This document shows positions 16,899-25,650 of a stretch of 43,972 nucleotides of DNA, one piece after another. The DNA comes from Candidatus Tepidiaquacellales bacterium UBA6667 (GTDB lineage: Bacteria > Bacteroidota > Ignavibacteria > Tepidaquicellales > Tepidaquicellaceae). The stretch spans positions 1 through 43,972 of the forward strand of contig DKKL01000048.1 of NCBI GenBank assembly GCA_002455255.1, in the 5' to 3' direction. Position numbers and translations under genes: made by a program. The notes below the pieces were generated by a model. That model saw nothing but the letters and a program-made list of their open reading frames with translations, was not told the DNA's origin and ran no database searches. The stretch's first letter is position 1. Every line of letters begins with the position of its first letter.

Positions 16899-17933
16899 TT
16901 GAACGGGAAAAATTCATTTTCAGATTTTTCACTTACTTATGATGATATATCAATTTTACCGGATAAAATTTCGGAAATTGAACACAGATCAGACTGTGAT
17001 ACTTCAACGGATTTTTTAGGATTAAAACTTGAAGTTCCTATAATTGCTTCACCGATGAATACAGTTTGCGGTGGTAAGATGATGAAAGCAATGGCAGAAA
17101 TGAAAACACTTGGAATAATCCACAGGTTTAATACTATTGAAGATCAAATAAATGAAATCAAACTTTATTTCACTGATGATTCTGAATATAAAGCTGCTGC
17201 AGTCGGAATAAATTTAACAACCGATATTGAAAGATTAAAAAGACTTGTTGATACAGGAATTAAAATATTTTGCATAGATGTTGCAAATGGTGGTTCAAAA
17301 GTTGTTGAAAAATTTATTCTTAATATTGACAGTATAAAAAGAGATAACAATCTGAAATTGATTGCAGGAAATGTTGCAAGTTATGAAACAACAATGTTCC
17401 TGATTGAGCTTGGGGTGGAAGCTATAAGAGTTGGAATTGGTAACGGGGCGATGTGTTCCACTTCCATAAAATCAGGAATTGGAATCGGACAAGTGGATGC
17501 AATACAAAGGGCATTATATGCTAAACGAGATTCTGATTCTAATGTAAAAATTATAGCCGACGGAGGTATAAACACTCCAGGTGCAATGTGTAAGGCAATT
17601 GCTTTAGGTTGTGATGCAGTAATGTTTGGCAGAGTATTAGCGGGAAGTGAGCAGGCACCGGGTGAAGTTTTAAAATATAACAATCAGCTTTTCAAAAAAT
17701 ATTGCGGAAGTGCTTCTTTTGCTTCTAAACAGGAAAAGAAAAATTATATTGAAGGTGAAGAATCTTTAGTTCCGTATAAAGGCGATGTAAGAAAAATTAT
17801 TACAGAGTTTAAAGAAGGCTTGCAATCTTCAATGAGTTATATTAACTCTGCTGATTTAAACGAATATAAAAGTAATGCTACTTTTGTTAAACTTACAAGC
17901 CACTCATTTAATGAAAGAAAGCCACAGGTGTAA
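16899..17933 (+). CDS. IMP dehydrogenase / GMP reductase family protein without CBS domains
   Basis: 344 residues from TTG at 16899; no ATG occurs before the conserved SLTYDDISILP, so the TTG is needed. A TIM-barrel purine enzyme: ASPMNTV (50-55), the NAD/GMP site AGNVAS, catalytic C186 in GIGNGAMCSTSIKSGIG, phosphate site ADGGI, and VMFGRVLAG. There are no CBS (Bateman) domains, and the mobile flap is short (FASKQEKKNYIEGEESLVPYKGDV region) without the Arg-Tyr pair that IMP dehydrogenases use for hydrolysis. That, the length and the cysteine position favour GMP reductase (guaC), whereas LAGSEQAPGE is more IMPDH-like. The reaction direction is therefore left open. Confidence 0.88.
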   Translation: MNGKNSFSDFSLTYDDISILPDKISEIEHRSDCDTSTDFLGLKLEVPIIASPMNTVCGGKMMKAMAEMKTLGIIHRFNTIEDQINEIKLYFTDDSEYKAAAVGINLTTDIERLKRLVDTGIKIFCIDVANGGSKVVEKFILNIDSIKRDNNLKLIAGNVASYETTMFLIELGVEAIRVGIGNGAMCSTSIKSGIGIGQVDAIQRALYAKRDSDSNVKIIADGGINTPGAMCKAIALGCDAVMFGRVLAGSEQAPGEVLKYNNQLFKKYCGSASFASKQEKKNYIEGEESLVPYKGDVRKIITEFKEGLQSSMSYINSADLNEYKSNATFVKLTSHSFNERKPQV

Positions 17934-17938
17934 ACTTT

Positions 17939-19375
17939 TTGAAATTAAAAATATTTTGGTTCAGGGAAGATTTAAGATTAGAAGATAACAGAGGATTATT
18001 TGAATTTACAAATTCTCTTAACCCGAATGAACGATTTTTATTTCTTTATATTAAAAATGAAAATTCTTTTAATTTTTTTGGAGCAAAACGGATACGATTT
18101 TTATATGAATCGTTAGATGAATTAAAAAAATCATTAAATAATTTAGGTTTTGATTTATTCATAACCAAAGGTAAAAGTACTGAAGTTATAAAAAAGATTT
18201 CTGAAGAATTTGAGGAAGTAATTAATTATGCAAATGAACAACCTGAAATTTATTCCAGAAATAGAGAAGAGAAAGTAAAAAAGATTTCGAATGTTCAACT
18301 AAATTTATACACAGATTCTACAATATTCGGTTTCAATGAAGTTTTAAAAGATGATGGTAAACCTTATACGGTTTATACACCATTTAGCAAAAAATTCTTT
18401 GTTCTTTTAAATAATGACAGATATAAAAATTTTAAAGCAGATTTGTCAAAACTTCATACCGAGAAAGAATTCAAACCTAAAAAGATATTAGTTTTTGATA
18501 TATCCGGTGGATTGAATGAAATAGATGATATAGGAGTAATAAAAGGCGGAAGAAGTGAAGGAATAAAACTATTAAAAAAATTTTACGATGGCGGTATAAG
18601 TTCTTATAAAAAATTTAGAGATTTTCCTGCTACTAAAGGCACAAGTTACTTATCACCATTTCTTCATTTTGGAATTATTGGAATTAGAGAGTGTTTCAGA
18701 ACTGCTTATTCTAAACTGAATAAATCACAAGAATCTGAAAGTCAGGAAATATTAACTTGGATTAAAGAATTAATTTGGCGGGAATTTTATTATAATATAT
18801 CATATCACTTTAGTTACACAGATAAATTTTCTTTTAAAAAAGAATACGACAAACTTAACTGGAGATATGACGAAGATAGTTTTAGAAAATGGTGTGATGG
18901 AAAAACTGGTTACCCAATTGTAGATGCAGGAATGAGGCAATTAAAAAAAGAAGGTTGGATGCATAACAGAGTGAGAATGATAGTTGCAATGTTTTTAACA
19001 AAAGATTTATTTATAGATTGGCGATGGGGCGAAAAATATTTTGCTGAACATTTGATAGATATGGATTTTTCCAGTAATAATGGAGGTTGGCAATGGAGTG
19101 CCTCAACCGGGTGCGATGCACAACCGTATTTCAGAATTTTTAATCCTGTTTTGCAAAGTAAAAAATTTGATACTGAAGGTGATTATATAAAAAAATATGT
19201 TCCTGAATTGCAATATTTACCTTCAAAATTTATTCATACACCATGGGAGATGACAAGTGAAGAGCAGGAGATGTATAAAATGAGAATTAACATAGACTAT
19301 CCCGAACCGATTGTTAACCATCAAGATGTAAAAAATTTAATATTATCAGAATTTAAAAAAATATCAGCAAACTGA
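17939..19375 (+). CDS. phrB: Deoxyribodipyrimidine photolyase (CPD photolyase / cryptochrome family)
   Basis: 478 residues from TTG at 17939, five nt after the previous stop. It repairs UV-induced pyrimidine dimers in DNA with blue light and FAD. The N-terminal antenna domain starts IFWFREDLRLEDNRGL. The FAD domain has ELIWREFYYNI, TGYPIVDAGMRQL, GWMHNRVRMIVAMFLTKDL, DWRWGEKYF and NGGWQWSASTGCDAQPYFRIF, the last two being the most conserved photolyase blocks. The full-length class I size (about 470) is retained. It suggests a lifestyle with some light exposure. The gene ends with TGA. Confidence 0.96.
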   Translation: MKLKIFWFREDLRLEDNRGLFEFTNSLNPNERFLFLYIKNENSFNFFGAKRIRFLYESLDELKKSLNNLGFDLFITKGKSTEVIKKISEEFEEVINYANEQPEIYSRNREEKVKKISNVQLNLYTDSTIFGFNEVLKDDGKPYTVYTPFSKKFFVLLNNDRYKNFKADLSKLHTEKEFKPKKILVFDISGGLNEIDDIGVIKGGRSEGIKLLKKFYDGGISSYKKFRDFPATKGTSYLSPFLHFGIIGIRECFRTAYSKLNKSQESESQEILTWIKELIWREFYYNISYHFSYTDKFSFKKEYDKLNWRYDEDSFRKWCDGKTGYPIVDAGMRQLKKEGWMHNRVRMIVAMFLTKDLFIDWRWGEKYFAEHLIDMDFSSNNGGWQWSASTGCDAQPYFRIFNPVLQSKKFDTEGDYIKKYVPELQYLPSKFIHTPWEMTSEEQEMYKMRINIDYPEPIVNHQDVKNLILSEFKKISAN

Positions 19376-19384
19376 AATAAATAA

Positions 19385-20848
19385 TTGAAAGAAATTTTAC
19401 AAAAATATGAACCGGTAATTGGGCTTGAAATTCACGCTCAGATGAAGACTAAGACAAAAGCATTCTGCAGATGTTCAACCGAATTTAATGCACCTTCAAA
19501 TTCTAATGTATGTCCGGTATGTCTCGGACATCCCGGTGTTTTACCGGTATTGAATGAAGAACTCGTGAACTTCATTTTGAAAATGGGACTTGCAACAAAT
19601 TGTAAAATTAAAGAAAGAAGTATTTTTGCAAGAAAAAATTACTTTTATCCGGATTTATCTAAAGGGTATCAAATAACACAATTTGAAACACCAATTTGTT
19701 ATGGTGGATATCTTGATATAGAATTAAAAGATGATACTAAGAGAAAAATAGGAATCACAAGAATTCATATGGAGGAAGATGCAGGAAAATCTATTCATGA
19801 CTTTTCAGATGATGAGTCATTAATAGATTTTAACCGATGTGGAGTTCCTTTAATTGAAATCGTAAGCGAACCGGATATAAGAACAATAGAAGAAGCAACT
19901 ACATATTTAAACAAAGTGAAACAATTGTTGGTTTATCTTGAGATTAATGACGGCAATATGGAAGAGGGTTCGTTGCGTTGCGATGCGAATATTTCAATTA
20001 GAAAAAAAGGTGAAGAAAAATTTGGAACAAGGACAGAGATAAAAAATTTAAATTCATTCAGGAATGTTGCTGATGCTCTTGAAGCTGAATTCAATCGTCA
20101 GTATGAGGTAATAGAATCAGGAGATAAAGTATATTATACAACGATGACTTATGATGCTACTTTAAAAAAGACTTCTCCTTTGCGTTCCAAAGAAGAAGCA
20201 CATGATTACAGATATTTCCCTGAGCCAGATTTGGTTTATGTGGAAGTAAATGAAAACAAATTAGAGTCTATTAAAAACGAATTACCTGAATTGCCGGAAG
20301 AAAAAAAATTAAGATTTAAAAAAGATTATTTGCTCCCTGATTATGATATAAATATTTTAGTTCAGGATAAAGAATTAAGCAATTTTTATGAACAAGTAAC
20401 TTCCAATCTTGCAACTAAGAATGAAAAAACTTTTAAGACTTCAAGCAATATAATTCTCAGTGAAGTTTTAAGGGTTTTAAATGATGAAAAAATTGATTTG
20501 AAAAATCTAAAATTAAAACCAGTAAATATTTCAGAATTAATAGGATTCGTGAGCCGAAATGAGATAAATAATAATACTGCGAAGGATGTATTTAATGAAA
20601 TGTTTACTACAGGGAAAAATGCAAGCGAAATCATCAAAGAAAAAAATTTGATTCAGGTATCTGATGATAATTTAATAATTGAAATTATAAATAAAATTAT
20701 ACTCGAAAATAAATCTGAAGCAGACAGATATAAATCAGGCGAATCAAAACTGAAAGGTGTTTTAGTAGGTAAGATTATGAAAGAGAGTAAAGGTAAAGCA
20801 AATCCTCAAAAAGTTAATGAGTTGTTAGATAAATTAATTGAAAACTAA
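19385..20848 (+). CDS. gatB: Asp-tRNA(Asn)/Glu-tRNA(Gln) amidotransferase subunit B
   Basis: 487 residues from TTG at 19385; the next in-frame start would remove the conserved YEPVIGLEIHAQ. GatB is the kinase/tRNA-binding subunit of GatCAB, which converts Glu-tRNA(Gln) or Asp-tRNA(Asn) to the correct amidated tRNA. Zinc-type cysteines are present in FCRCSTEF and VCPVCLGHPG. Further family blocks are RKNYFYPDLSKGYQITQ, HMEEDAGKS, NRCGVPLIEIVSEPD and GSLRCDANISIR. The C-terminal YqeY-like domain ends VGKIMKESKGKANPQKVNELL. The gatA and gatC genes are not in the window. Confidence 0.97.
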   Translation: MKEILQKYEPVIGLEIHAQMKTKTKAFCRCSTEFNAPSNSNVCPVCLGHPGVLPVLNEELVNFILKMGLATNCKIKERSIFARKNYFYPDLSKGYQITQFETPICYGGYLDIELKDDTKRKIGITRIHMEEDAGKSIHDFSDDESLIDFNRCGVPLIEIVSEPDIRTIEEATTYLNKVKQLLVYLEINDGNMEEGSLRCDANISIRKKGEEKFGTRTEIKNLNSFRNVADALEAEFNRQYEVIESGDKVYYTTMTYDATLKKTSPLRSKEEAHDYRYFPEPDLVYVEVNENKLESIKNELPELPEEKKLRFKKDYLLPDYDINILVQDKELSNFYEQVTSNLATKNEKTFKTSSNIILSEVLRVLNDEKIDLKNLKLKPVNISELIGFVSRNEINNNTAKDVFNEMFTTGKNASEIIKEKNLIQVSDDNLIIEIINKIILENKSEADRYKSGESKLKGVLVGKIMKESKGKANPQKVNELLDKLIEN

Positions 20849-20854
20849 AATTAA

Positions 20855-21622
20855 ATGAGAAGAAAACTGATAGCAGGCAACTGGAAAATGAACAAAGATT
20901 TACAAGAATCAGAAAAACTTGTATCTGAAATTATTGCAGGATTAAAAAAAATTGAATATGATAAATCAGATGTATTAATTTGCCCATCGTTTGTTTCACT
21001 ATCGGATACTTACAAACAAATATCAGGTACACCTTTGAATCTTGGAGCTCAAAATATGTATTTTGAAAATGAAGGTGCTTTTACAGGTGAAATATCTGCA
21101 AATATGATTAAGTCAGCCGGTTGTAAATATGTAATTCTTGGTCACAGTGAAAGAAGAAATATTTTTCATGAATCAGATGAATTAATTAATAAAAAAGTTA
21201 TCAAAGCAATTGATTCAAAACTTACAGCAATTTTATGTGTTGGTGAAATTCTTGAAGAAAGAGAATCAGGTAAGCAAAATGAAGTTGTAAAATCACAGAT
21301 TGAAAAAGGATTAGCAGGAGTCTCTTCGGATAAATTGATAAATCTTGTAATCGCTTATGAACCAGTCTGGGCAATCGGTACAGGGAAAAATGCAACTCCG
21401 GAAGAAGCAAACGAAATGCACAAATTTATTAGAGAAATTATTTCAGATTTATATAATAAAAATGCATCCGATGAAATGAGAATATTATACGGAGGTAGTC
21501 TGAATGATAAAAACTGCGAAGAATTACTTTCTCAAAGCGATATAGACGGTGGATTGATAGGTGGTGCAAGTTTGAAATCAGAAAGTTTTTTAAAAATTAT
21601 TGAAACCAGTAATAATATTTAA
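20855..21622 (+). CDS. tpiA: Triosephosphate isomerase
   Basis: 255 residues, ATG start, 6 nt after gatB. It interconverts dihydroxyacetone phosphate and glyceraldehyde 3-phosphate in glycolysis and gluconeogenesis. All catalytic residues are in context: Asn/Lys in AGNWKMNKD (N-terminus), His in VILGHSERR, and Glu in the signature AYEPVWAIGTGK. The phosphate loop is ILYGGSLN, followed by IDGGLIGGASL. Length is typical for a bacterial enzyme. Confidence 0.97.
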   Translation: MRRKLIAGNWKMNKDLQESEKLVSEIIAGLKKIEYDKSDVLICPSFVSLSDTYKQISGTPLNLGAQNMYFENEGAFTGEISANMIKSAGCKYVILGHSERRNIFHESDELINKKVIKAIDSKLTAILCVGEILEERESGKQNEVVKSQIEKGLAGVSSDKLINLVIAYEPVWAIGTGKNATPEEANEMHKFIREIISDLYNKNASDEMRILYGGSLNDKNCEELLSQSDIDGGLIGGASLKSESFLKIIETSNNI

Positions 21623-21657
21623 ATAAAGAGTTTTAAAATATAAAATAACAGAATTAT

Positions 21658-22836
21658 ATGAAAGAAGCAGTAATAGTATCAGCAGTGCGAACACCAATCG
21701 GTATGTTTCAAGGTGCTTTATCATCACTATCCGCTCCACAGCTCGGAGCGATTGCGATTAAAAAAGCAGTTGAGAAAGCAGGAATTAAACCTGAAGATGT
21801 ATCAGAAGTTATAATGGGATGTGTGCTTCCTGCCGGAATAGGACAAGCACCTGCTCGTCAGGCATCTATATTTGCGGGCATTCCAAATTCAGTACCATGT
21901 ATGACAATTAATAAAGTTTGCGGATCTGGCTTAAAGGCGGTTATGCTTGCAGAACAGGCAATAAAATCAGGCGATGCTGAAATTGTTGTTGCAGGTGGAA
22001 TGGAATCTATGAGTAATGTTCCCTATTACCTTGATAAAGCAAGGACGGGATACAAAATGGGAAATCAAAAAGTTACTGATGGCATGATACACGACGGCCT
22101 TTGGGATGTTTACAATGATTTTCATATGGGGAATGCAGCTGAGCAATGTGCTACAGACCATAGCATCACAAGAGAAGATCAGGATAATTTCGCAGCAAAC
22201 AGTTATACAAGAGCTTTAAAAGCGACAGAAGATGGACTATTTAAAGAGGAAATTGTACCGGTAGAAATTAAAGATAAAAAAGGAACTGTAATAGTTGATA
22301 AAGATGAAGAACTTTCAAGAGTAAATATAGAAAAAGGAAAAACATTAAGAGCAGCGTTTGTAAAAGACGGAACCGTTACTGCATTTAATTCATCTTCAAT
22401 TAATGACGGTGCATCAGCGTTGGTAATTATGTCAGCAGATAAAGCAAAAGAATTAGGCATTAAGCCACTTGCAAAAATTGTATCACAAGGTTCTTATGCA
22501 CATGCACCTGAATTATTTACAACTGCACCGGCTTACGCAATAGATAAGGTACTTAAAAAAGCTAACTTAAAAGTTAGCGATTTGGATTTGGTAGAATCTA
22601 ACGAAGCTTTTTCTGTACAGTCATGTGCTGTGATTAAAATAGCAGGTTTAGATTCTGAAAAAGTGAATGTGAATGGAGGAGCAGTTGCACTTGGACATCC
22701 GATAGGAGCAAGCGGTGCGAGAATACTTACAACTTTAATTCATGCTTTAAAACAAAGAAACGGAAAATACGGACTTGCAACCTTATGTATCGGTGGAGGC
22801 GAAGCATCTGCAGTTATTATAGAAAACTTAAATTAA
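21658..22836 (+). CDS. Acetyl-CoA C-acetyltransferase (thiolase)
   Basis: 392 residues, ATG start. Biosynthetic-type thiolase that condenses two acetyl-CoA to acetoacetyl-CoA or does the reverse cleavage. The nucleophile is C88 in INKVCGSGLKAVM. The acyl-CoA site is GGMESMSNVPY; the His motif is NGGAVALGHPIGASGAR; and the second catalytic Cys is in LATLCIGGGEASAV. It begins a three-gene set with hydroxybutyryl-CoA dehydrogenase and acyl-CoA dehydrogenase, pointing to a short-chain fatty acid, butanoyl-CoA or amino-acid degradation pathway. The direction cannot be told from sequence. Confidence 0.95.
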   Translation: MKEAVIVSAVRTPIGMFQGALSSLSAPQLGAIAIKKAVEKAGIKPEDVSEVIMGCVLPAGIGQAPARQASIFAGIPNSVPCMTINKVCGSGLKAVMLAEQAIKSGDAEIVVAGGMESMSNVPYYLDKARTGYKMGNQKVTDGMIHDGLWDVYNDFHMGNAAEQCATDHSITREDQDNFAANSYTRALKATEDGLFKEEIVPVEIKDKKGTVIVDKDEELSRVNIEKGKTLRAAFVKDGTVTAFNSSSINDGASALVIMSADKAKELGIKPLAKIVSQGSYAHAPELFTTAPAYAIDKVLKKANLKVSDLDLVESNEAFSVQSCAVIKIAGLDSEKVNVNGGAVALGHPIGASGARILTTLIHALKQRNGKYGLATLCIGGGEASAVIIENLN

Positions 22837-22841
22837 TCAAA

Positions 22842-23696
22842 ATGAATATAAAAAATATATCAGTTATAGGGTCAGGCACAATGGGAAATGGAATTGCTCA
22901 TGTGTTTGCTCAGTTTGGATATAATGTTACGCTTATAGATATTAAACAGGAATTTCTTGATAAAGCTATTAAGACAATAACCGGGAATCTTGACAGGCAG
23001 ATAAAAAAAGGAAGTTTAACAGAGGAACAAAAAGTTACAACACTTGGAAACATAAAAACTTCAGTAAATATTGCCGATGTTACAGAATCTGATTTAGTTA
23101 TTGAGGCAGCATCTGAAAATTTTGAAATAAAGAAAAAAATATTTCAGGATTTAGAAAGCAATACAAAACCTGAATGTATTTTAGCAACAAATACTTCATC
23201 AATTTCGATTACAGAAATAGCTGCAGTAACAAAAAGAGCAGATAAAGTTATTGGAATGCATTTTATGAATCCAGTACCTGTTATGAAACTTGTTGAAATT
23301 ATAAGAGGACTTGCAACTTCGCAGGAAACTTATGATTTAATAAAAAGTTTGACAGAAAAAATTGAGAAAGTACCCGTTGAAGTTCAGGATTATCCCGGAT
23401 TTATTTCTAACAGAATTTTATTACCGATGTTAAATGAAGCGATGTATTGTGTTATGGAAGGAGTAGCAACTCCAGAAGCAATAGATAATGTAATGAAACT
23501 TGGAATGGCTCACCCTATGGGACCGTTAACGCTTGCAGATTTTATCGGGTTAGATGTATGTTTATCAATTATGGAAGTGTTGCATAATGGATTGGGAGAT
23601 TCTAAATACAGACCTTGTCCATTACTTAAAAAAATGGTGGCTGCGGGATATCTCGGCAGAAAATCCGGTAAGGGTTTTTACGATTATTCAAAATAA
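22842..23696 (+). CDS. hbd: 3-hydroxybutyryl-CoA dehydrogenase
   Basis: 284 residues from the ATG at 22842. The open frame extends 19 codons further upstream into the thiolase gene, but that part (many Arg/Tyr) does not look like protein and the Rossmann fold starts at once with NISVIGSGTMGNG. It interconverts acetoacetyl-CoA and 3-hydroxybutyryl-CoA using NAD(P)H. The GxGxxG nucleotide motif is followed by SDLVIEAASE, the catalytic His in GMHFMNPVPVMKLVE, and SNRILLPMLNEAM in the C-terminal dimerisation domain, ending GRKSGKGFYDYSK. The gene starts 5 nt after thiolase. Confidence 0.95.
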   Translation: MNIKNISVIGSGTMGNGIAHVFAQFGYNVTLIDIKQEFLDKAIKTITGNLDRQIKKGSLTEEQKVTTLGNIKTSVNIADVTESDLVIEAASENFEIKKKIFQDLESNTKPECILATNTSSISITEIAAVTKRADKVIGMHFMNPVPVMKLVEIIRGLATSQETYDLIKSLTEKIEKVPVEVQDYPGFISNRILLPMLNEAMYCVMEGVATPEAIDNVMKLGMAHPMGPLTLADFIGLDVCLSIMEVLHNGLGDSKYRPCPLLKKMVAAGYLGRKSGKGFYDYSK

Positions 23697-23729
23697 AAAA
23701 ATAATTATATTAATTAAAAAAATAATATT

Positions 23730-24875
23730 ATGAATTTCGATTTATCTGAAGAACAGATTCAAATAAGAGATGCTGCAAGAGATTTTGCAGAAAATGAAAT
23801 AGCACCATCTACAGTACAAAGAGATATAAAAGCAGAGTTTCCTTATGAGATTATTAAAAAGATGGGTGAACTTGGTTTTATGGGAATGATGGTTCCTCCG
23901 CAATGGGGCGGATCGGGTATGGATACATTGAGTTATGTACTCGCACTTGAAGAAATTTCAAAAGTTGATGCTTCTGTTGGCGTAATTATGTCAGTCAATA
24001 ATTCACTAGTTTGCTTCGGAATAAATAAATGGGGCACAGATGAACAAAAAGAAAAATATCTAAAACCACTTGCCTCCGGAGAAAAGTTAGGAGCATTTTG
24101 TTTATCAGAGCCGGAAGCGGGCAGTGATGCGACAGCACAGAAAACTACAGCCGTAAAAGATGGTGATTATTTTGTATTAAACGGAATTAAAAATTGGATA
24201 ACAAACGGTAGCACAGCCGATGTTTATTTTATGCAAGCAATGACAAATCCGGAATTAGGGTATAAAGGAATTTCAACTTTTTTAGTTGAGAAATCTTTTC
24301 CCGGAGTTGAAATTGGCATCAAAGAAGATAAACTCGGAATCAGAGGGTCAGACACTTGTACGATTGGACTAAATGAAGTGAGAGTTCCCAAAGAAAACTT
24401 AATGGGTGAAGAAGGTTCCGGTTTTAAGTTTGCAATGGAAACATTAAATGGCGGAAGAATAGGTATTGCTGCACAGGCACTTGGAATTGCTACAGCATCA
24501 TTTGAAGCAGCGGTAAAATATTCAAAACAAAGAAAAGCATTTGATAAACCAATTGCAGATTTACAGGCGATTCAGTTTAAGTTAGCAGATATGGCAGTGA
24601 ATACAGATGCAGCGAGATTACTTGTTTACAGGGCAGCGAAGTGTAAAGATGAAGGAAAGAAATATATTAAGGAAGCAGCTATGGCAAAACTTTTTGCTTC
24701 TAAAGTTTCAGTTGACAACTCACTTGAAGCGATACAGGTTCACGGTGGATATGGATATGTAAGAGAATATTTAGTTGAAAGATATCTTAGAGATTCAAAA
24801 ATTACCGAAATTTATGAAGGCACAAGCGAAATTCAAAGAATTGTTATCGCCAGAGAGTTATTGAAAAGTTATTAA
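23730..24875 (+). CDS. Short-chain acyl-CoA dehydrogenase (butyryl-CoA dehydrogenase-like)
   Basis: 381 residues, ATG start. FAD enzyme that desaturates short-chain acyl-CoA to enoyl-CoA, passing electrons to ETF. Features: FCLSEPEAGSDA and NWITNGSTADVYF (FAD/substrate loop), QALGIATASFEAA, QAIQFKLADMA, and the catalytic base E363 in IYEGTSEIQRIVIARELL, the position used by short- and medium-chain members. The alternative reading is a methylmalonyl-CoA or other branched-chain acyl-CoA substrate. It ends the plus-strand run, 25 nt before a strong terminator hairpin. Confidence 0.93.
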   Translation: MNFDLSEEQIQIRDAARDFAENEIAPSTVQRDIKAEFPYEIIKKMGELGFMGMMVPPQWGGSGMDTLSYVLALEEISKVDASVGVIMSVNNSLVCFGINKWGTDEQKEKYLKPLASGEKLGAFCLSEPEAGSDATAQKTTAVKDGDYFVLNGIKNWITNGSTADVYFMQAMTNPELGYKGISTFLVEKSFPGVEIGIKEDKLGIRGSDTCTIGLNEVRVPKENLMGEEGSGFKFAMETLNGGRIGIAAQALGIATASFEAAVKYSKQRKAFDKPIADLQAIQFKLADMAVNTDAARLLVYRAAKCKDEGKKYIKEAAMAKLFASKVSVDNSLEAIQVHGGYGYVREYLVERYLRDSKITEIYEGTSEIQRIVIARELLKSY

Positions 24876-24900
24876 ATTTATTCTTAAATAAATTAAACTA

Positions 24901-24938
24901 AACCTGTATAAATAAATTTATACAGGTTTTTTTATTTT
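24901..24938. terminator. Bidirectional rho-independent terminator between convergent genes
   Basis: Perfect 12-bp stem AACCTGTATAAA / TTTATACAGGTT with a TAAA loop, followed on the plus strand by TTTTTATTTT. It separates the end of the acyl-CoA dehydrogenase gene (plus) from the end of the outer-membrane protein gene (minus, stop at 24937-24939). The stem is equally good in both directions, although the minus-strand tail is less U-rich. Confidence 0.85.
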
Positions 24939-25650
24939 AAAAATTGAATGTGATTCTTGCGGTGAGATTTAATGAATTGAAATTTCCTGCTACGGATGAT
25001 ATTACCGGTTTTTTTCCTTCCTGATTTAGCGGAACTACTCTGTAACTTAATTCAAAATTATATCCAAATTTTGCGAATGAACCGTAACCTACAGAACCCA
25101 TAAAATGTGGTACCCAAAATGAATTTTCATCGGTTGAAGTTGTGATAAATCCGGAAAAATTTGAATTTGCATATTGATAATTTAAATATCTTTCTTTTAT
25201 ATACATAGGTCCTCCGCCAACTCCAAAATATAAATTACTTACAGGTGAAATCAAATCTGATGTGAATGGATAAAACTTCGCATTCACATTTATTGGAAGT
25301 GCAAATAAATTACATTCACTTGGTAAATAATATGTCGTGTTTGTTGAACCCTGACTTTCAAATGCAAATCCTTTATTGTTCCTTGAATTTGTAAATATAA
25401 AAGAAGGACTTATCTCTACTGCTAAATTATCATTAAACCTAATGCCAAAAAAAGGATTTATTTCGCTCAGAAAATTTGTATTATTAAAATTTAAAACCGG
25501 ATACATATCCGAAACTTTAGAATCCGTGAATATAACTAATGAATAGCCAATACCTGCATACGAAAATGAGTTAGAACGGTCTTTAATCTGAGCGTTTATA
25601 GTATTTATATATATAGTTGTTATGAAAATTAAAGAAAGTAGTTTCTTCAT
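24937..25650 (-). CDS. Outer-membrane beta-barrel protein (porin-like, unknown ligand)
   Basis: 237 residues, ATG start overlapping the hslU stop (ATGA). The signal peptide (about 1-20) ends INAQ. The mature protein alternates polar and aromatic residues in strands such as FGIRFNDNLAVEISPSFIF, LYFGVGGGPMYI and FGYNFELSYRVVP, and ends in a beta-strand LTARITFNF with a terminal Phe, the usual outer-membrane insertion signal. This is the common OmpW/PorT-like barrel type of Bacteroidota-related bacteria. The role is unknown. The overlap with hslU means its translation is probably coupled to that of a cytoplasmic protease, which is odd. Confidence 0.85.
   Translation of the reverse strand: MKKLLSLIFITTIYINTINAQIKDRSNSFSYAGIGYSLVIFTDSKVSDMYPVLNFNNTNFLSEINPFFGIRFNDNLAVEISPSFIFTNSRNNKGFAFESQGSTNTTYYLPSECNLFALPINVNAKFYPFTSDLISPVSNLYFGVGGGPMYIKERYLNYQYANSNFSGFITTSTDENSFWVPHFMGSVGYGSFAKFGYNFELSYRVVPLNQEGKKPVISSVAGNFNSLNLTARITFNF

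Noticed and set aside
22785..22841. N-terminal extension of 3-hydroxybutyryl-CoA dehydrogenase (19 residues)
   Set aside because: It overlaps the thiolase 3' end, is Arg/Tyr-rich, and the Rossmann fold begins exactly at the ATG at 22842.
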